Below are positions 7,470-15,257 of a stretch of DNA of 20,180 nt, piece after piece. The position numbers were made by a program, and so were the translations under genes. The notes beneath the pieces are model-generated. The model was given only the letters and a program-made list of their open reading frames with translations, had not been told where the DNA came from and made no database searches. The stretch lies in contig CAIWVR010000035.1 of the NCBI GenBank assembly GCA_903916165.1, positions 1-20,180 of the forward strand. Reading direction: 5' to 3'. Each line of letters starts with the position of its first letter. Positions within the stretch are counted from its first letter, which is position 1. Origin of the DNA: an uncultured Hyphomicrobiales bacterium (GTDB taxonomy: Bacteria > Pseudomonadota > Alphaproteobacteria > Rhizobiales > Beijerinckiaceae).

Positions 7470-8516
7470 ATGTTCACGAAACGCCTTCGGTTGAAGCCGC
7501 TTTTCAGCTTCGTCATCATTTGGATGCCACTTGCCATGGTCGCGCCCGTGCGCGCCGAAACGGTGATCATCGGGACCGCGAACACTGCAACTGATGTCGG
7601 GTTCTACCTTGCTGACGCAAGGGGCTATTTCCGCGAGGCGGGCATCGAGCCAAAGATGGTGCCTTTCAACTCCGCGGCACAAATGGTGGCACCGCTGGGC
7701 ACCGGACAACTTGATGCAGGCGGAGGAACGGTGGCGGCGGGCCTCTACAATGGGGTCGCGCGCGGCATCAATCTGCGCATTGTCGCGGACAAAGGATCGA
7801 TCACCAAGGATTACGAATATTCGACCCTGGTGATCCGAAAGAGCCTGGCTGATGAAGGGAAATACAAGTCGCTCGCTGATCTCAAGGGCCTCAAGCTCGC
7901 GGCCGCGGCGCAGGGGGCTGGATCTGAATCCGCGCTCAATGAAGCGCTCAAGAAAGGCGGGCTCCTCTTCGCTGACATCAATGTCGTGCATATGGGTTTT
8001 CCCGAAATGCTGGCCGCCATGTCAAACAAAGCCATAGACGGCGGCGTGACGAACGAACCGACACTGTCTCTCGTCTTGCAAAAGGGCATCGCCGTCCGCG
8101 CGAGCCAGGACGCGATCTACCCCGGGCAGCAAACGGCCGTCGTGCTTTATTCAGAGCAATTCATGCGTGACCGGCGCGCCCTTGCCGAAAAATTCATGGT
8201 CGCCTACGTGCGCGCCATCCGCGACTACAATTCCGCGCTCAAGAACGGCAAGCTCGCTGGACCCGGCGCTGAAGACATCATCAAGGTTCTCGTCGATTAT
8301 ACACCTGTGAAGGACCCGAACATTTATCGCCAGATGAGCGCTTTCGCCGTCGATCCTGACGGCAAGCTCAATCTTCCTGCGCTGGACAATGACCTGTCCT
8401 TCTTCCGCGAGCGCGGCCTGATTTCGGACGCCAAGCTGCAGGCGAAATCTGTGGTCGACAGTTCTTTCCTGGAAGCCGCGGTCGCAAAGCTCGGCCCCTA
8501 CAAGCGGCTTGATTGA
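7470..8516 (+). CDS. NMT1/SsuA-like ABC transporter substrate-binding protein, exported
   Basis: The 348-residue product is a periplasmic binding protein of the NitT/TauT (nitrate, sulfonate, taurine) importer type. Residues 1-29 form a signal peptide: KRLRLK, a hydrophobic core, then VRA before ETV. The mature protein shows VGFYLADARGYFREAGIEPK and AAQMVAPLGTGQLDAGGG, the usual first helix and ligand loop. KSLADLKGLKLA and the late FFRERGLI segment also fit the family. The ATG at 7470 is chosen over an in-frame ATG at 7437 because TTGGAG precedes it by about eight bases and the signal peptide then begins properly. No permease or ATPase genes lie beside it, so it must use a transporter encoded elsewhere or be an orphan. 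The ligand is not predictable. Confidence 0.85.
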   Translation: MFTKRLRLKPLFSFVIIWMPLAMVAPVRAETVIIGTANTATDVGFYLADARGYFREAGIEPKMVPFNSAAQMVAPLGTGQLDAGGGTVAAGLYNGVARGINLRIVADKGSITKDYEYSTLVIRKSLADEGKYKSLADLKGLKLAAAAQGAGSESALNEALKKGGLLFADINVVHMGFPEMLAAMSNKAIDGGVTNEPTLSLVLQKGIAVRASQDAIYPGQQTAVVLYSEQFMRDRRALAEKFMVAYVRAIRDYNSALKNGKLAGPGAEDIIKVLVDYTPVKDPNIYRQMSAFAVDPDGKLNLPALDNDLSFFRERGLISDAKLQAKSVVDSSFLEAAVAKLGPYKRLD

Positions 8517-8557
8517 AACTGCGCGTCTGGCCCATGGCGGAATGGGGTTGCGCATGA

Positions 8558-8585
8558 GGGCTCACCCGGAGTAGGTCGTGAGCCC
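8558..8585. repeat. Inverted repeat after the exported binding-protein gene
   Basis: Perfect eight-base arms GGGCTCAC and GTGAGCCC are separated by 12 bases. The element is 41 bases after the stop codon of the upstream gene and 63 bases before the Hsp70-like start. No run of T follows, so it is either a weak or factor-assisted terminator or a protein-binding site for the next gene. Confidence 0.5.
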
Positions 8586-8648
8586 CTGCGCTCACCAGAC
8601 GAGCTTCGCCGTCAGGTCACGCGCGCTTCCGTCCCCCTTGAGAGAACC

Positions 8649-9896
8649 ATGCCCGCCTGCGGCCTCGATTTCGGCACGTCCAACACCACGCTCGGCAGCA
8701 CACGCGACAGCGCGCCGTGGGTACATGCGCTGGAAGGCGAACAGGTCACCATTCCCAGCGCCATCTTCTTTGGCTAGTCCGGCGAGCCGACGTTCGGCCG
8801 CGCCGCCATGGCGACCTATGTCGAGGGCGTGCAGGGCCGCCTGATGCGCTCGCTGAAAAGCGTGCTCGGCACCAGCCTCGCCGACGAGACCACCGCCGTC
8901 GGGCGTCGTCGGCTGCGCTTTCGCGATGTCATTGCGATTTATGTGAAGGAGGTGAAGCGCCGCGCCGAGGCGGAGGCTGGCGTCGTGTTCGACTCCGTCG
9001 TGCATGGGCGCCCGGTGCATTTCGTCGACGGCAATCCCGAGGGCGACCGCGCGGCGGAAGCCATGCTGCGCGACATCGCACACGAGGTCGGATTTCGCGA
9101 GATCTCGTTCCAGTACGAGCCGATCGCGGCGGCGCTCGATTACGAGCGGCAGATCGATTGCGAGGAGATTGCGCTGATCGCCGACATTGGCGGCGGCACG
9201 TCGGATTTTTCGATCATCCGCCTGTCGCCGGAGCGGCACAGGAAGGTCGAGCGTGCCGACGATATTCTCGCCAATGACGGCGTGCGCATCGGTGGCGTCG
9301 ACTTCGACCGCGTTCTGTCGCTGGCGCGCCTGATGCCGCTGCTCGGCTACGGCAGCCCGACCACGCGGCCGGGCCGCGACGTCCCCGGCGGTGCCTTCCA
9401 CGATCTGGCGACCTGGTCCAACATCAACCGGCTCTACAATGACAAGTCGCGCCGCGACCTGCGCGCGATCCGCCGCGACGCACTGCGCCCGGAACTGATC
9501 GACCGCATGTCGCATGTGCTTGACCGCGAACTCGGCCACACACTCGCCATGCAGATCGAAGCCGCAAAGATCGCGCTGTCGGACAGGCAAGACATCCTGC
9601 TCGATCTCGCGATGATCGAAGCGGATCTTGGCGTGACCCTCACGCGCGATGAATTTGCGACCGACACGGCGCGACTGTCCGGCCGCATCGGCGAGCGCAT
9701 CGAGTCCTGCCTGCGCATGGCGGGCGTCCAGAAAGAGGCCGTGACGTCGCTGTTTCTCACAGGCGGCTCGACGCGCATCCTGCATGTGGCGCAGGCGATC
9801 ACCTCGCTCATGCCGCAGGCGCGCATTGTCGAAGGCGACACATTCGGCGCAGTCGGCGCGGGCCTCACCATCGAGGCGGCGCGCCGCTACGGCTGA
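8649..9896 (+). pseudogene. YegD-like Hsp70 family protein interrupted by in-frame TAG
   Basis: The reading frame from the ATG at 8649 encodes an Hsp70/actin-fold ATPase resembling YegD, a short Hsp70 homologue without the usual substrate-binding domain. Codons 1-42 give the first phosphate loop, CGLDFGTSNTTLG, and end IPSAIFFG. Codon 43 at 8775-8777 is TAG. The same frame then continues for 372 codons with RLMRSLKSVLG, YEPIAAALDYE, the second phosphate motif ADIGGGTSDFS, the adenosine motif LTGGSTR and a final FGAVGAGLT. Read through, it would be about 415 residues, close to YegD. A restart at ATG 8808 would give 362 residues lacking the first phosphate loop and so probably inactive. The rest of the frame is intact, which suggests a recent nonsense mutation, a sequencing error or readthrough. 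A GAGAG ribosome-binding site precedes the ATG. Confidence 0.85.
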
Positions 9897-10006
9897 TGTC
9901 GCCAAGGACCTGTCGCGATCCCGAGATGCGCATCGACACGACGCGAGACCGCGGCCGCGAGAGACAAGTCCCTGCGCGCATCACGTCTTGAACAGATGAG
10001 AAGAAA
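9897..10006. other. Spacer between Hsp70-like gene and tRNA
   Basis: These 110 bases lie between the plus-strand Hsp70-like gene and the 3' end of the minus-strand tRNA. I saw no coding signal, no intrinsic terminator with a T run and no copy of the palindromic repeat. Confidence 0.4.
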
Positions 10007-10084
10007 TGGTCGGAGTGGCGGGATTCGAACCCACGACCCCTTGTCCCCCAGACAAGTGCGCTAACCGGGCTGCGCTACACTCCG
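10007..10084 (-). tRNA. tRNA-Pro (anticodon GGG)
   Basis: The reverse complement folds as a cloverleaf. The acceptor stem is CGGAGTG with CACTCCG, followed by discriminator A and an encoded CCA end. The D arm contains AGCCCGGTTA. The anticodon stem is CTTGT with ACAAG, and its loop CTGGGGG holds anticodon GGG after U33. The T arm contains GTGGGTTCGAATCCCGC. The anticodon reads CCC and CCU proline codons. The tRNA lies downstream of the MerR-type gene on the same strand, the usual end of this alphaproteobacterial gene block. Confidence 0.96.
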
Positions 10085-10161
10085 ACGTCACGGCTTATAG
10101 AGAAGCAGGCACCTGCGCGCAACCGCACGGGTCCAAGAAAGCCGCTTTCAGCCCAACAATT

Positions 10162-10650
10162 TCAGGCCCGCGCCATATGCAGGATGCGCGCACATTCGTC
10201 GATCTCGGCCAGCGCAGCCTGCAGCGCGCCAAGATCGGCCGATGACAGGCCGCTGAAAATGTCGGCCGCACCAATTGGCGCTGTCTGCATCGAAGGCTCG
10301 ACCCGCGCCATATGTGCGCCGCCGGAGGACGCAGCAACGGCTGGCGTGGTATCCTGCCCCATCGATCCTGGCGATCCACCTGAGCGCACCAGCACGATGA
10401 CAGCCTTCACGCCCTGCTCCTTGAGGATACGCTGCACGCCACGGATCGTATATCCCTCGCCATAGAGAAGGTGACGAATGGCACGCAGGAGCTCGACATC
10501 GTCCGGGCGATAATAGCGTCGCCCGCCGCCACGCTTCAGCGGCTTGATCTGGGTGAAGCGGGTCTCCCAGAAACGGAGCACATGCTGGGGCAGATTGAGC
10601 TCGTCGGCCACTTCGCTGATCGTCCGGAAGGCGTCAGCTGATCTGTCCAT
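10162..10650 (-). CDS. MerR-family transcriptional regulator
   Basis: The 162-residue product has a MerR DNA-binding domain in its first 80 residues: the helix-turn-helix [20 protein letters not shown] (residues 10-29), then the wing containing [15 protein letters not shown] near 41-55. A low-complexity Gly/Ala/Ser/Pro linker follows, then a short helical tail. It lacks the metal-binding cysteines of MerR, CueR and SoxR and the long dimerisation helix of typical MerR proteins. Its inducer and targets are unknown. GGGAG lies about nine bases before the ATG. The gene follows ihfA with a 17-base gap and is probably cotranscribed. The placement beside ihfA is common in alphaproteobacteria. Confidence 0.9.
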   Translation of the reverse strand: MDRSADAFRTISEVADELNLPQHVLRFWETRFTQIKPLKRGGGRRYYRPDDVELLRAIRHLLYGEGYTIRGVQRILKEQGVKAVIVLVRSGGSPGSMGQDTTPAVAASSGGAHMARVEPSMQTAPIGAADIFSGLSSADLGALQAALAEIDECARILHMARA

Positions 10651-10667
10651 GGCCGCATCTCCCTTGC

Positions 10668-11006
10668 CTAGTCCACGAGATCAGCGGCGGGTCCGCTGTT
10701 GATTCGCGACTTGAGGATATTCGATGGCTTGAAAACCATCACCTTCCGCGGCGTGATCGGCACCTCAATGCCGGTCTTGGGATTGCGCCCGACGCGCTCG
10801 CCCTTCATGCGGACCATGAATGAACCGAAGGAGGAGAGCTTGACCACCTCGCCCCCGATCACGGCGGCCGAGATCTCGCCGAGCACAACCTCGACCATTT
10901 CCGCCGAATCAGCCCGTGACAGGCCAACCCGACCATAAACTGCCTCCGCAAGATCGGCACGCGTCACAGTCCGACCTTGTTTCGTATCGAAATGAGTTCT
11001 GGTCAT
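10668..11006 (-). CDS. ihfA: Integration host factor alpha subunit
   Basis: The 112-residue product is the alpha subunit of IHF, a nucleoid protein that binds and sharply bends DNA as a heterodimer with IhfB and aids replication, recombination and sigma-54 promoters. [19 protein letters not shown] forms the first helices. [12 protein letters not shown] and [12 protein letters not shown] are the beta-arm region, whose proline intercalates into DNA. The tail [13 protein letters not shown] is conserved. I chose the ATG at 11006, preceded by GGA, as closest to homologues. An ATG at 11018 or a TTG at 11030 would add 4 or 8 residues. The [12 protein letters not shown] leader is slightly longer than usual. 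Confidence 0.92.
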   Translation of the reverse strand: MTRTHFDTKQGRTVTRADLAEAVYGRVGLSRADSAEMVEVVLGEISAAVIGGEVVKLSSFGSFMVRMKGERVGRNPKTGIEVPITPRKVMVFKPSNILKSRINSGPAADLVD

Positions 11007-11034
11007 TGGAATATCCATAATGAAAAACAAGATG

Positions 11035-11062
11035 ATCGTAACTCAAAGCGATACCTATGCAA
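11035..11062 (-). promoter_or_regulatory. Candidate sigma-70 promoter for ihfA-merR
   Basis: On the minus strand TTGCAT is followed after 16 bases by TACGAT, within the AT-richer gap upstream of ihfA. This would let ihfA and the MerR-type gene be transcribed separately from fabH. It is a match by eye only. The putative start site would fall close to the ihfA start codon. Confidence 0.3.
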
Positions 11063-11170
11063 TAGAAATCTACAAAATTTGGACGCGTTTCCAACCCTTC
11101 GTCAGCCTCTTGGGGAAACGTCGCCCAATTCGAGCGCGGCGGCTGAAAAAAGATAAGCAAACCTTGATCA

Positions 11171-11188
11171 GGCTCTCCGGAAAGAGCC
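11171..11188 (-). terminator. Possible weak terminator hairpin after fabH
   Basis: GGCTCT and AGAGCC form a six-base stem with a six-base loop immediately after the fabH stop codon. On the minus strand a T-rich stretch, TCTTTTTTC, follows only after about 17 bases, so the structure is not a canonical intrinsic terminator. It may reduce read-through from fabH into ihfA. Confidence 0.3.
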
Positions 11189-11189
11189 C

Positions 11190-12191
11190 TCACCAGCGAA
11201 TGAGCGCCGACCCCCAGGTAAAGCCGCCACCCATGGCTTCGATCATCACGAGTTGACCGGGCTTGATGCGGCCGTCGGCAACCGCTGTGGCCAGCGCGAG
11301 CGGAATCGAGGCGGCTGACGTATTGCCATGATCCTCGACCGTGACGACGATTTTCGCCGGCGCGATATGCAGCTTTTCGGCCGAGGCGTCGATGATGCGC
11401 CGATTGGCCTGATGAGGGACGAACCAGTCGAGATCTTCCGCCGTCGTGCCTGTCGCCGCAAAGGCGTCGGTCATCACGTCGGTGACCATGCTGACGGCGT
11501 GGCGAAACACCTCGCGGCCCGACATGCGCAGATGGCCGACGGTGCCGGTCGTCGAAGGACCGCCGTCGACATAGAGCTTTTCGCGGTGGCGCCCGTCAGA
11601 CCGCAGATGTGTGGTGAGAACGCCGCGATCCATGACGGTCCCCTGCCCTTCCTGCGCTTCGAGGATCAGCGCGGCGGCGCCATCGCCAAACAGCACGCAG
11701 GTCGTGCGGTCGTTCCAGTCGAGCAGGCGCGAGAATGTCTCGGCACCGATCACCAGCGCGCGCTTGTGCGACCCCGAGCGGAGGAACTTGTCAGCCGTCG
11801 CCAGGGCGAACACGAAACCGGAACAGACCGCCTGCAGGTCGAAGGCGACGCCATGGTGCATGCCGATCCCGGCCTGCACCTGCGTCGCGACAGAGGGGAA
11901 CGTATAGTCGGGCGTCGCGGTGCCGACGATCACCAGATCGATATCATTGGCCGTCAGCCCGGCATTTTCGAGCGCGGCGCGCGCGGCGCGGATGGCGAGC
12001 ATGGAGGTCGTCTCGCCGTCGTCCGCGATGTGGCGATGGCGAATGCCGGTGCGCTGCACGATCCAGTCATCGGTTGTGTCGACGATCTTTTCCAGATCGG
12101 CGTTCGAGACTTTCCTGGCGGGCAGGTACGAACCGATGCCGCGCACGACTGAACGAATGTTATTGGTCACGTGCCTGTTCCGTTGCTTCAT
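11190..12191 (-). CDS. fabH: 3-oxoacyl-ACP synthase III (FabH)
   Basis: The 333-residue cytoplasmic enzyme condenses acetyl-CoA with malonyl-ACP to start fatty-acid synthesis. The catalytic triad is visible: C123 in QAVCSGF, H260 in VPHQANRR and N290 in DHGNTSAAS. The [16 protein letters not shown] stretch near residue 41 and the final [13 protein letters not shown] are diagnostic. The ATG at 12191 lies only eight bases after the plsX stop codon. A GTG at 12170, preceded by GGA at good spacing, would give [17 protein letters not shown] and fits homologues equally well. The gene is almost certainly cotranscribed with plsX. All residues needed for activity are present. Confidence 0.95.
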   Translation of the reverse strand: MKQRNRHVTNNIRSVVRGIGSYLPARKVSNADLEKIVDTTDDWIVQRTGIRHRHIADDGETTSMLAIRAARAALENAGLTANDIDLVIVGTATPDYTFPSVATQVQAGIGMHHGVAFDLQAVCSGFVFALATADKFLRSGSHKRALVIGAETFSRLLDWNDRTTCVLFGDGAAALILEAQEGQGTVMDRGVLTTHLRSDGRHREKLYVDGGPSTTGTVGHLRMSGREVFRHAVSMVTDVMTDAFAATGTTAEDLDWFVPHQANRRIIDASAEKLHIAPAKIVVTVEDHGNTSAASIPLALATAVADGRIKPGQLVMIEAMGGGFTWGSALIRW

Positions 12192-12199
12192 AGCGCCTG

Positions 12200-13261
12200 T
12201 CAGGCGCGCGCATCCATTCCGGCAGTGACTGCAATCCGTCCGTCGTCGGACTGCGCGAGCGACTCGCGAATCTGTCCGAGCAATTGATGACGTACCGTAT
12301 CAAAGCCTATGCCGATCGCATTCGAGAATCCCAGCGCATCCGTACCGCCATGACTCTTAATCACAACTCCATCGAGTCCGAGGAACACTGCACCATTCAC
12401 GTTGCGCGGGTCCATCTTGTCTCTCAGCGTCCTGAACGCACCGCGCGCAAACAGATAACCGATTTTCGACATCAGTCCGGCGCTCATGGCACCTCGCAAG
12501 ACCTCGCCCAGCTGCTTGGCCGTGCCTTCTGCTGTTTTCAAGGCAATATTGCCGGTGAAGCCTTCGGTCACGACCACATCCACAGTGCCCTTGCCGATAT
12601 CATCGCCTTCCACGAAGCCTTGATATTGCAGCGCAGGATGATTGGCCTCGCGCAGCATGCGGCCCGCCGCCTTCACTTCCTCGATGCCCTTGATCTCTTC
12701 CACGCCGACATTGAGCAGGCCCACGGTCGGACGCGCGACGCCCAAGACGATGCGCGCCATGGCCGAGCCCATCATGGCAAGGTCGACATAATGCTGCGCA
12801 TCGGCGCCAATGGTCGCGCCGACATCGAGCACGATGGAACGACCGCGCGCGGTCGGCCACATGCAGGCGAGCGCCGGACGGTCGATACCCGCCATGGTGC
12901 GCAGGCAGATCGTGGCCATTGCCATCAGAGCGCCAGTATTGCCCGCGGAAATGGCGACATCAGCCCGGCCCGTCTTCACGGCGTCGAGCGCCATCCACAT
13001 CGAGGACGCGCGGCGCGTGCGGCGCAGGGCCTGGCTGGGCTTCTCGTCCATCGAGACCGAGACATTGGTGTGCAGAATCGTCGAACGGGCCTTCAGCGCG
13101 GGGTGCTGCGCCAGCAAGGGCGCGATGCGCGCCTCGTCACCGACCAGCAAAAATTCCATTTCTGGACGGCGCTCCAACGCCTTGGCCGCACCGGGGATGA
13201 CAACGGACGGACCGTGGTCGCCGCCCATGGCGTCGAGCGCGATCCTGATTTGCGTGGACAT
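12200..13261 (-). CDS. plsX: Phosphate acyltransferase PlsX
   Basis: The 353-residue peripheral membrane enzyme converts acyl-ACP and phosphate to acyl-phosphate, the donor for PlsY in phospholipid synthesis. The family start [12 protein letters not shown] is at residues 7-18. [10 protein letters not shown] near residue 105, [20 protein letters not shown] near 227 and the C-terminal [14 protein letters not shown] are conserved. I chose the ATG at 13261, which places the family N-terminus correctly. A GTG at 13309 would add 16 residues without homology and has no ribosome-binding site. The gene lies directly before fabH, the usual arrangement. Confidence 0.95.
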   Translation of the reverse strand: MSTQIRIALDAMGGDHGPSVVIPGAAKALERRPEMEFLLVGDEARIAPLLAQHPALKARSTILHTNVSVSMDEKPSQALRRTRRASSMWMALDAVKTGRADVAISAGNTGALMAMATICLRTMAGIDRPALACMWPTARGRSIVLDVGATIGADAQHYVDLAMMGSAMARIVLGVARPTVGLLNVGVEEIKGIEEVKAAGRMLREANHPALQYQGFVEGDDIGKGTVDVVVTEGFTGNIALKTAEGTAKQLGEVLRGAMSAGLMSKIGYLFARGAFRTLRDKMDPRNVNGAVFLGLDGVVIKSHGGTDALGFSNAIGIGFDTVRHQLLGQIRESLAQSDDGRIAVTAGMDARA

Positions 13262-13387
13262 CGAAACGGGGCTCCCAGAGCTTCCTGCCAGGCCTTGCGG
13301 GGCGCTCACAAAGCGACCAGGGCCCGGAAGGCGCCGGACAATAGACGTTCATGGCCCAAACGCAAACCACTGTCCTCTGGACTCGCC

Positions 13388-14029
13388 TCAGGCGACGCCA
13401 GGTCCGCCATCCTTCTTGAGCCTGGCCAGCAAGGCGAAGGGCGATTCCTCCGGATCAGCTGCGGGCTCCTCGGGTGCCTCGAAGGCGACGCCGGGCTTCT
13501 TGGGATAGGGATCAAGTGACAAGGACAGAGTTTCGGCCGTCAGGAGGCCGAGATCGATGCGGCCCTCGGCAATCACGTCCGGCGGATCTTCCACTGGCGC
13601 ATTGGTGCCCGATGCCTCAGCCTTGGCGATCCGCTCCCAGGCCTCGGCAACCTGCGCTTCTGAGGCGTAGGTCAGGTCGACCTCCTCGTCGACATGGCTT
13701 TCGAATGGCTCGACGGTGACGACGCAGATCTGGGTGATGCGCGCCTTGACCCTGCCCGTGACGTCGATGGTCTTGCCGCGCCGGACGAGGTTGAAACGCG
13801 CGGTGAGGGTCGACACGTCCTGCAGGTCGTAGGCTTCCGCCAGGGCCGCGCGCTCGTCCGGCGTCGCCTCGACATTAACGAATGTGCCGCCATCGTCACG
13901 GACGTCGTTCACTTCGAACGGTCGCGGCATGACGGGCAGTCCGGAGGGTGGCGGGGGCGGCAGGCGCGAAACAGCCGTTTCCTTTTCGTCGAACCGCGGC
14001 TTCTTGCCCTTGCTGGGGTGCTTGGACAT
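13388..14029 (-). CDS. DUF177 (YceD-like) family protein
   Basis: The 213-residue product belongs to DUF177, whose members are encoded next to plsX and have been linked to 23S rRNA metabolism in other bacteria and plastids. The first 30 residues are basic and end in a run of five prolines. The core includes TARFNLVRRGKTIDVTGRVK (75-94) with a single cysteine, C102, in place of the CxxC found in many homologues. The SLDPYPKKPGV motif and the C-terminal ESPFALLARLKKDG element are typical. The start codon overlaps the upstream chaperone stop as TGATG, which fixes the start. About 126 bases separate it from plsX. The role here is inferred from family only. Confidence 0.88.
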   Translation of the reverse strand: MSKHPSKGKKPRFDEKETAVSRLPPPPPSGLPVMPRPFEVNDVRDDGGTFVNVEATPDERAALAEAYDLQDVSTLTARFNLVRRGKTIDVTGRVKARITQICVVTVEPFESHVDEEVDLTYASEAQVAEAWERIAKAEASGTNAPVEDPPDVIAEGRIDLGLLTAETLSLSLDPYPKKPGVAFEAPEEPAADPEESPFALLARLKKDGGPGVA

Positions 14030-14574
14030 CAGGCGGCTCCTGTTTGCGGGGCGGGAAAGCCGATCGTCCCGTTGAGAAAATGGTTGAGGTCATAGGTCGC
14101 CAGCTGCACCTCAAGGCTACGGGCATAGGCGGCCAGCCTGTGGGTTTCGGGGGCATCGGTGCGGGTCTCGTCACGCAGGACATTGCGCGCAAGCGCCAGT
14201 CGCAGGGCGGCATCGCCGGACTCCTCGAGCGCGCGGGCGTAAGAAAGCGTCCGTCCGGCAAAGGCTTCCGCGTGTTTCTTGATCCTCTTCGGCACCGTGA
14301 TGTCACCGACCCCCATTTCCCGCAAGGTGCCATCGAGGTGGCGGAAGACGCCGTCCATCACATCCTGCGCCAGTTCGGGTCCGGGCGCGGGCAGCCGCTC
14401 GATCCGGCGCACGGTCGCGGCCGTGTGCAGGATGAGCATTTCAAGCCGTCCCTCGAACGTATCTGGCACGCCACAGTGGAGATACAGACCCGTTTGCTGC
14501 ACGCCCGCCATGATCTCGCCGTGAAGCTTGTCGATCAAGGCCCTGTTGGGGTCACGCTTGAAAAGCCCGAACAT
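14029..14574 (-). CDS. Ubiquinol-cytochrome c chaperone family protein
   Basis: The 181-residue product matches the CBP3/ubiquinol-cytochrome c chaperone family, which helps assemble cytochrome b of respiratory complex III. Diagnostic stretches are YLHCGVPDTFEGRLEMLILH near residues 31-50 and FRHLDGTLREMGVGDITVPK near 78-97. The frame extends 14 codons further upstream, but the ATG at 14574 has GGAG about nine bases before it and gives MFGLFKRDPN, the expected N-terminus. The stop overlaps the DUF177 start as TGATG, so the two are probably translationally coupled. It begins the minus-strand block running to tRNA-Pro. Confidence 0.9.
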   Translation of the reverse strand: MFGLFKRDPNRALIDKLHGEIMAGVQQTGLYLHCGVPDTFEGRLEMLILHTAATVRRIERLPAPGPELAQDVMDGVFRHLDGTLREMGVGDITVPKRIKKHAEAFAGRTLSYARALEESGDAALRLALARNVLRDETRTDAPETHRLAAYARSLEVQLATYDLNHFLNGTIGFPAPQTGAA

Positions 14575-14621
14575 GATCCGGCTCCGGGTTCTGATTGCAG
14601 GGGGACAAAGCTCCACCTTGC

Positions 14622-14650
14622 TTGCATTTCGTCAGGACGGGGGTTAGGCA
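14622..14650 (+). promoter_or_regulatory. Candidate sigma-70 promoter for the bamE-like gene
   Basis: TTGCAT is followed after 17 bases by TAGGCA in the gap between the divergent chaperone and lipoprotein genes. The -10 match is weak, and this is a candidate by eye only. Confidence 0.3.
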
Positions 14651-14693
14651 TCGAAGGCATTGGATGCAAGGAAAATTCCCGGAGAGTTGGCGG

Positions 14694-15164
14694 ATGTACG
14701 TGAATTCTAACCGTGAGGGCGCCACGCGGCGCGGGTTTACTTCGCTGAAGATCGCAGGTGCCCTGGCACTCGCGCTCGGGCTTGGAGGCTGCCTTGGCTA
14801 CGACGGCACGGTTCAGCACGGTTATGTGCTCGACCAGCGTGCCCTCGAACAGGTCAAGATCGGTGCCTCCCCCGAACAGGTGCTGACAGTGCTGGGGACA
14901 CCCTCCACCACCTCCACGGTCGGTGGCGACGTCTGGTATTACATCACCCAGAAGACAGAACGCACGGTCCAGTTTCTGGATCCCAAGGTCGTCGACCAGC
15001 GGGTCGTGGCGGTCTTTTTCGGCCCGAGCAAGCGCGTCACCCGCGTCGCCAATTACGGCCTCGAGGACGGCAAGGTCATCGATTTCGTCACCCGCACCAC
15101 GCCGACCGGTGGGCAGGAGCCGAGCTTCGTGCTGAACGCGCTCAAGGGCCTGCTGCGGTTCTGA
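14694..15164 (+). CDS. bamE: BamE/SmpA-family outer membrane lipoprotein
   Basis: The 156-residue product is a lipoprotein of the SmpA/OmlA (BamE) family, a component of the machine that inserts beta-barrel proteins into the outer membrane. A signal peptide ends in the lipobox LGGC with acylated C33. The mature part contains GYVLDQRALEQVKIGASPEQ and VLGTPSTTSTVGGDVWYYIT, the family alpha-alpha-beta core, followed by strands with RVVAVFFG. The ATG at 14694 is chosen because GGAGAG lies eight bases upstream and the signal peptide follows. The frame continues upstream without signal features. It is divergent from the chaperone gene and convergent with hppA. Confidence 0.9.
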   Translation: MYVNSNREGATRRGFTSLKIAGALALALGLGGCLGYDGTVQHGYVLDQRALEQVKIGASPEQVLTVLGTPSTTSTVGGDVWYYITQKTERTVQFLDPKVVDQRVVAVFFGPSKRVTRVANYGLEDGKVIDFVTRTTPTGGQEPSFVLNALKGLLRF

Positions 15165-15174
15165 AAAACATCAG

Positions 15175-15203
15175 CATCGCCTTCGGCTCCTCGCAATGAC
15201 GAA
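15175..15203. repeat. Half copy of the dispersed palindromic repeat, copy 4
   Basis: Only a right arm is present: GCATCGCCTTCGGCTCC followed by TCGCAATGACG, the same as the right end of copy 2. The left arm is absent and the bamE-like stop codon lies just upstream. The fragment ends seven bases before the intrinsic terminator stem. It marks an old or partly deleted copy. Confidence 0.7.
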
Positions 15204-15205
15204 CG

Positions 15206-15240
15206 AAAAAAGGCGCGCCCTCCGGCGCGCCTTTGTCTTT
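15206..15240. terminator. Bidirectional intrinsic terminator between bamE and hppA
   Basis: An A run (15206-15211) precedes the stem GGCGCGCC, the loop CTCC and the stem GGCGCGCC, then CTTTGTCTTTT. The perfect eight-base GC stem, extended by an A-T pair, has T-rich tails on both strands. It therefore fits termination of the plus-strand lipoprotein gene and the convergent minus-strand pyrophosphatase gene. Confidence 0.9.
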
Positions 15241-15257
15241 TCACGATTCCCCTGCCC

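Noticed and set aside
7242..7991. Minus-strand open frame (249 codons) opposite the exported binding-protein gene
   Set aside because: The plus-strand frame has a signal peptide and family motifs. The minus frame has neither, and it would overlap the start of the divergent gene.
8592..9905. Minus-strand open frame (437 codons) opposite the Hsp70-like gene
   Set aside because: It spans the TAG region without interruption, but shows the Arg/His/Asp-rich shadow composition, while the plus strand carries clear Hsp70 motifs.
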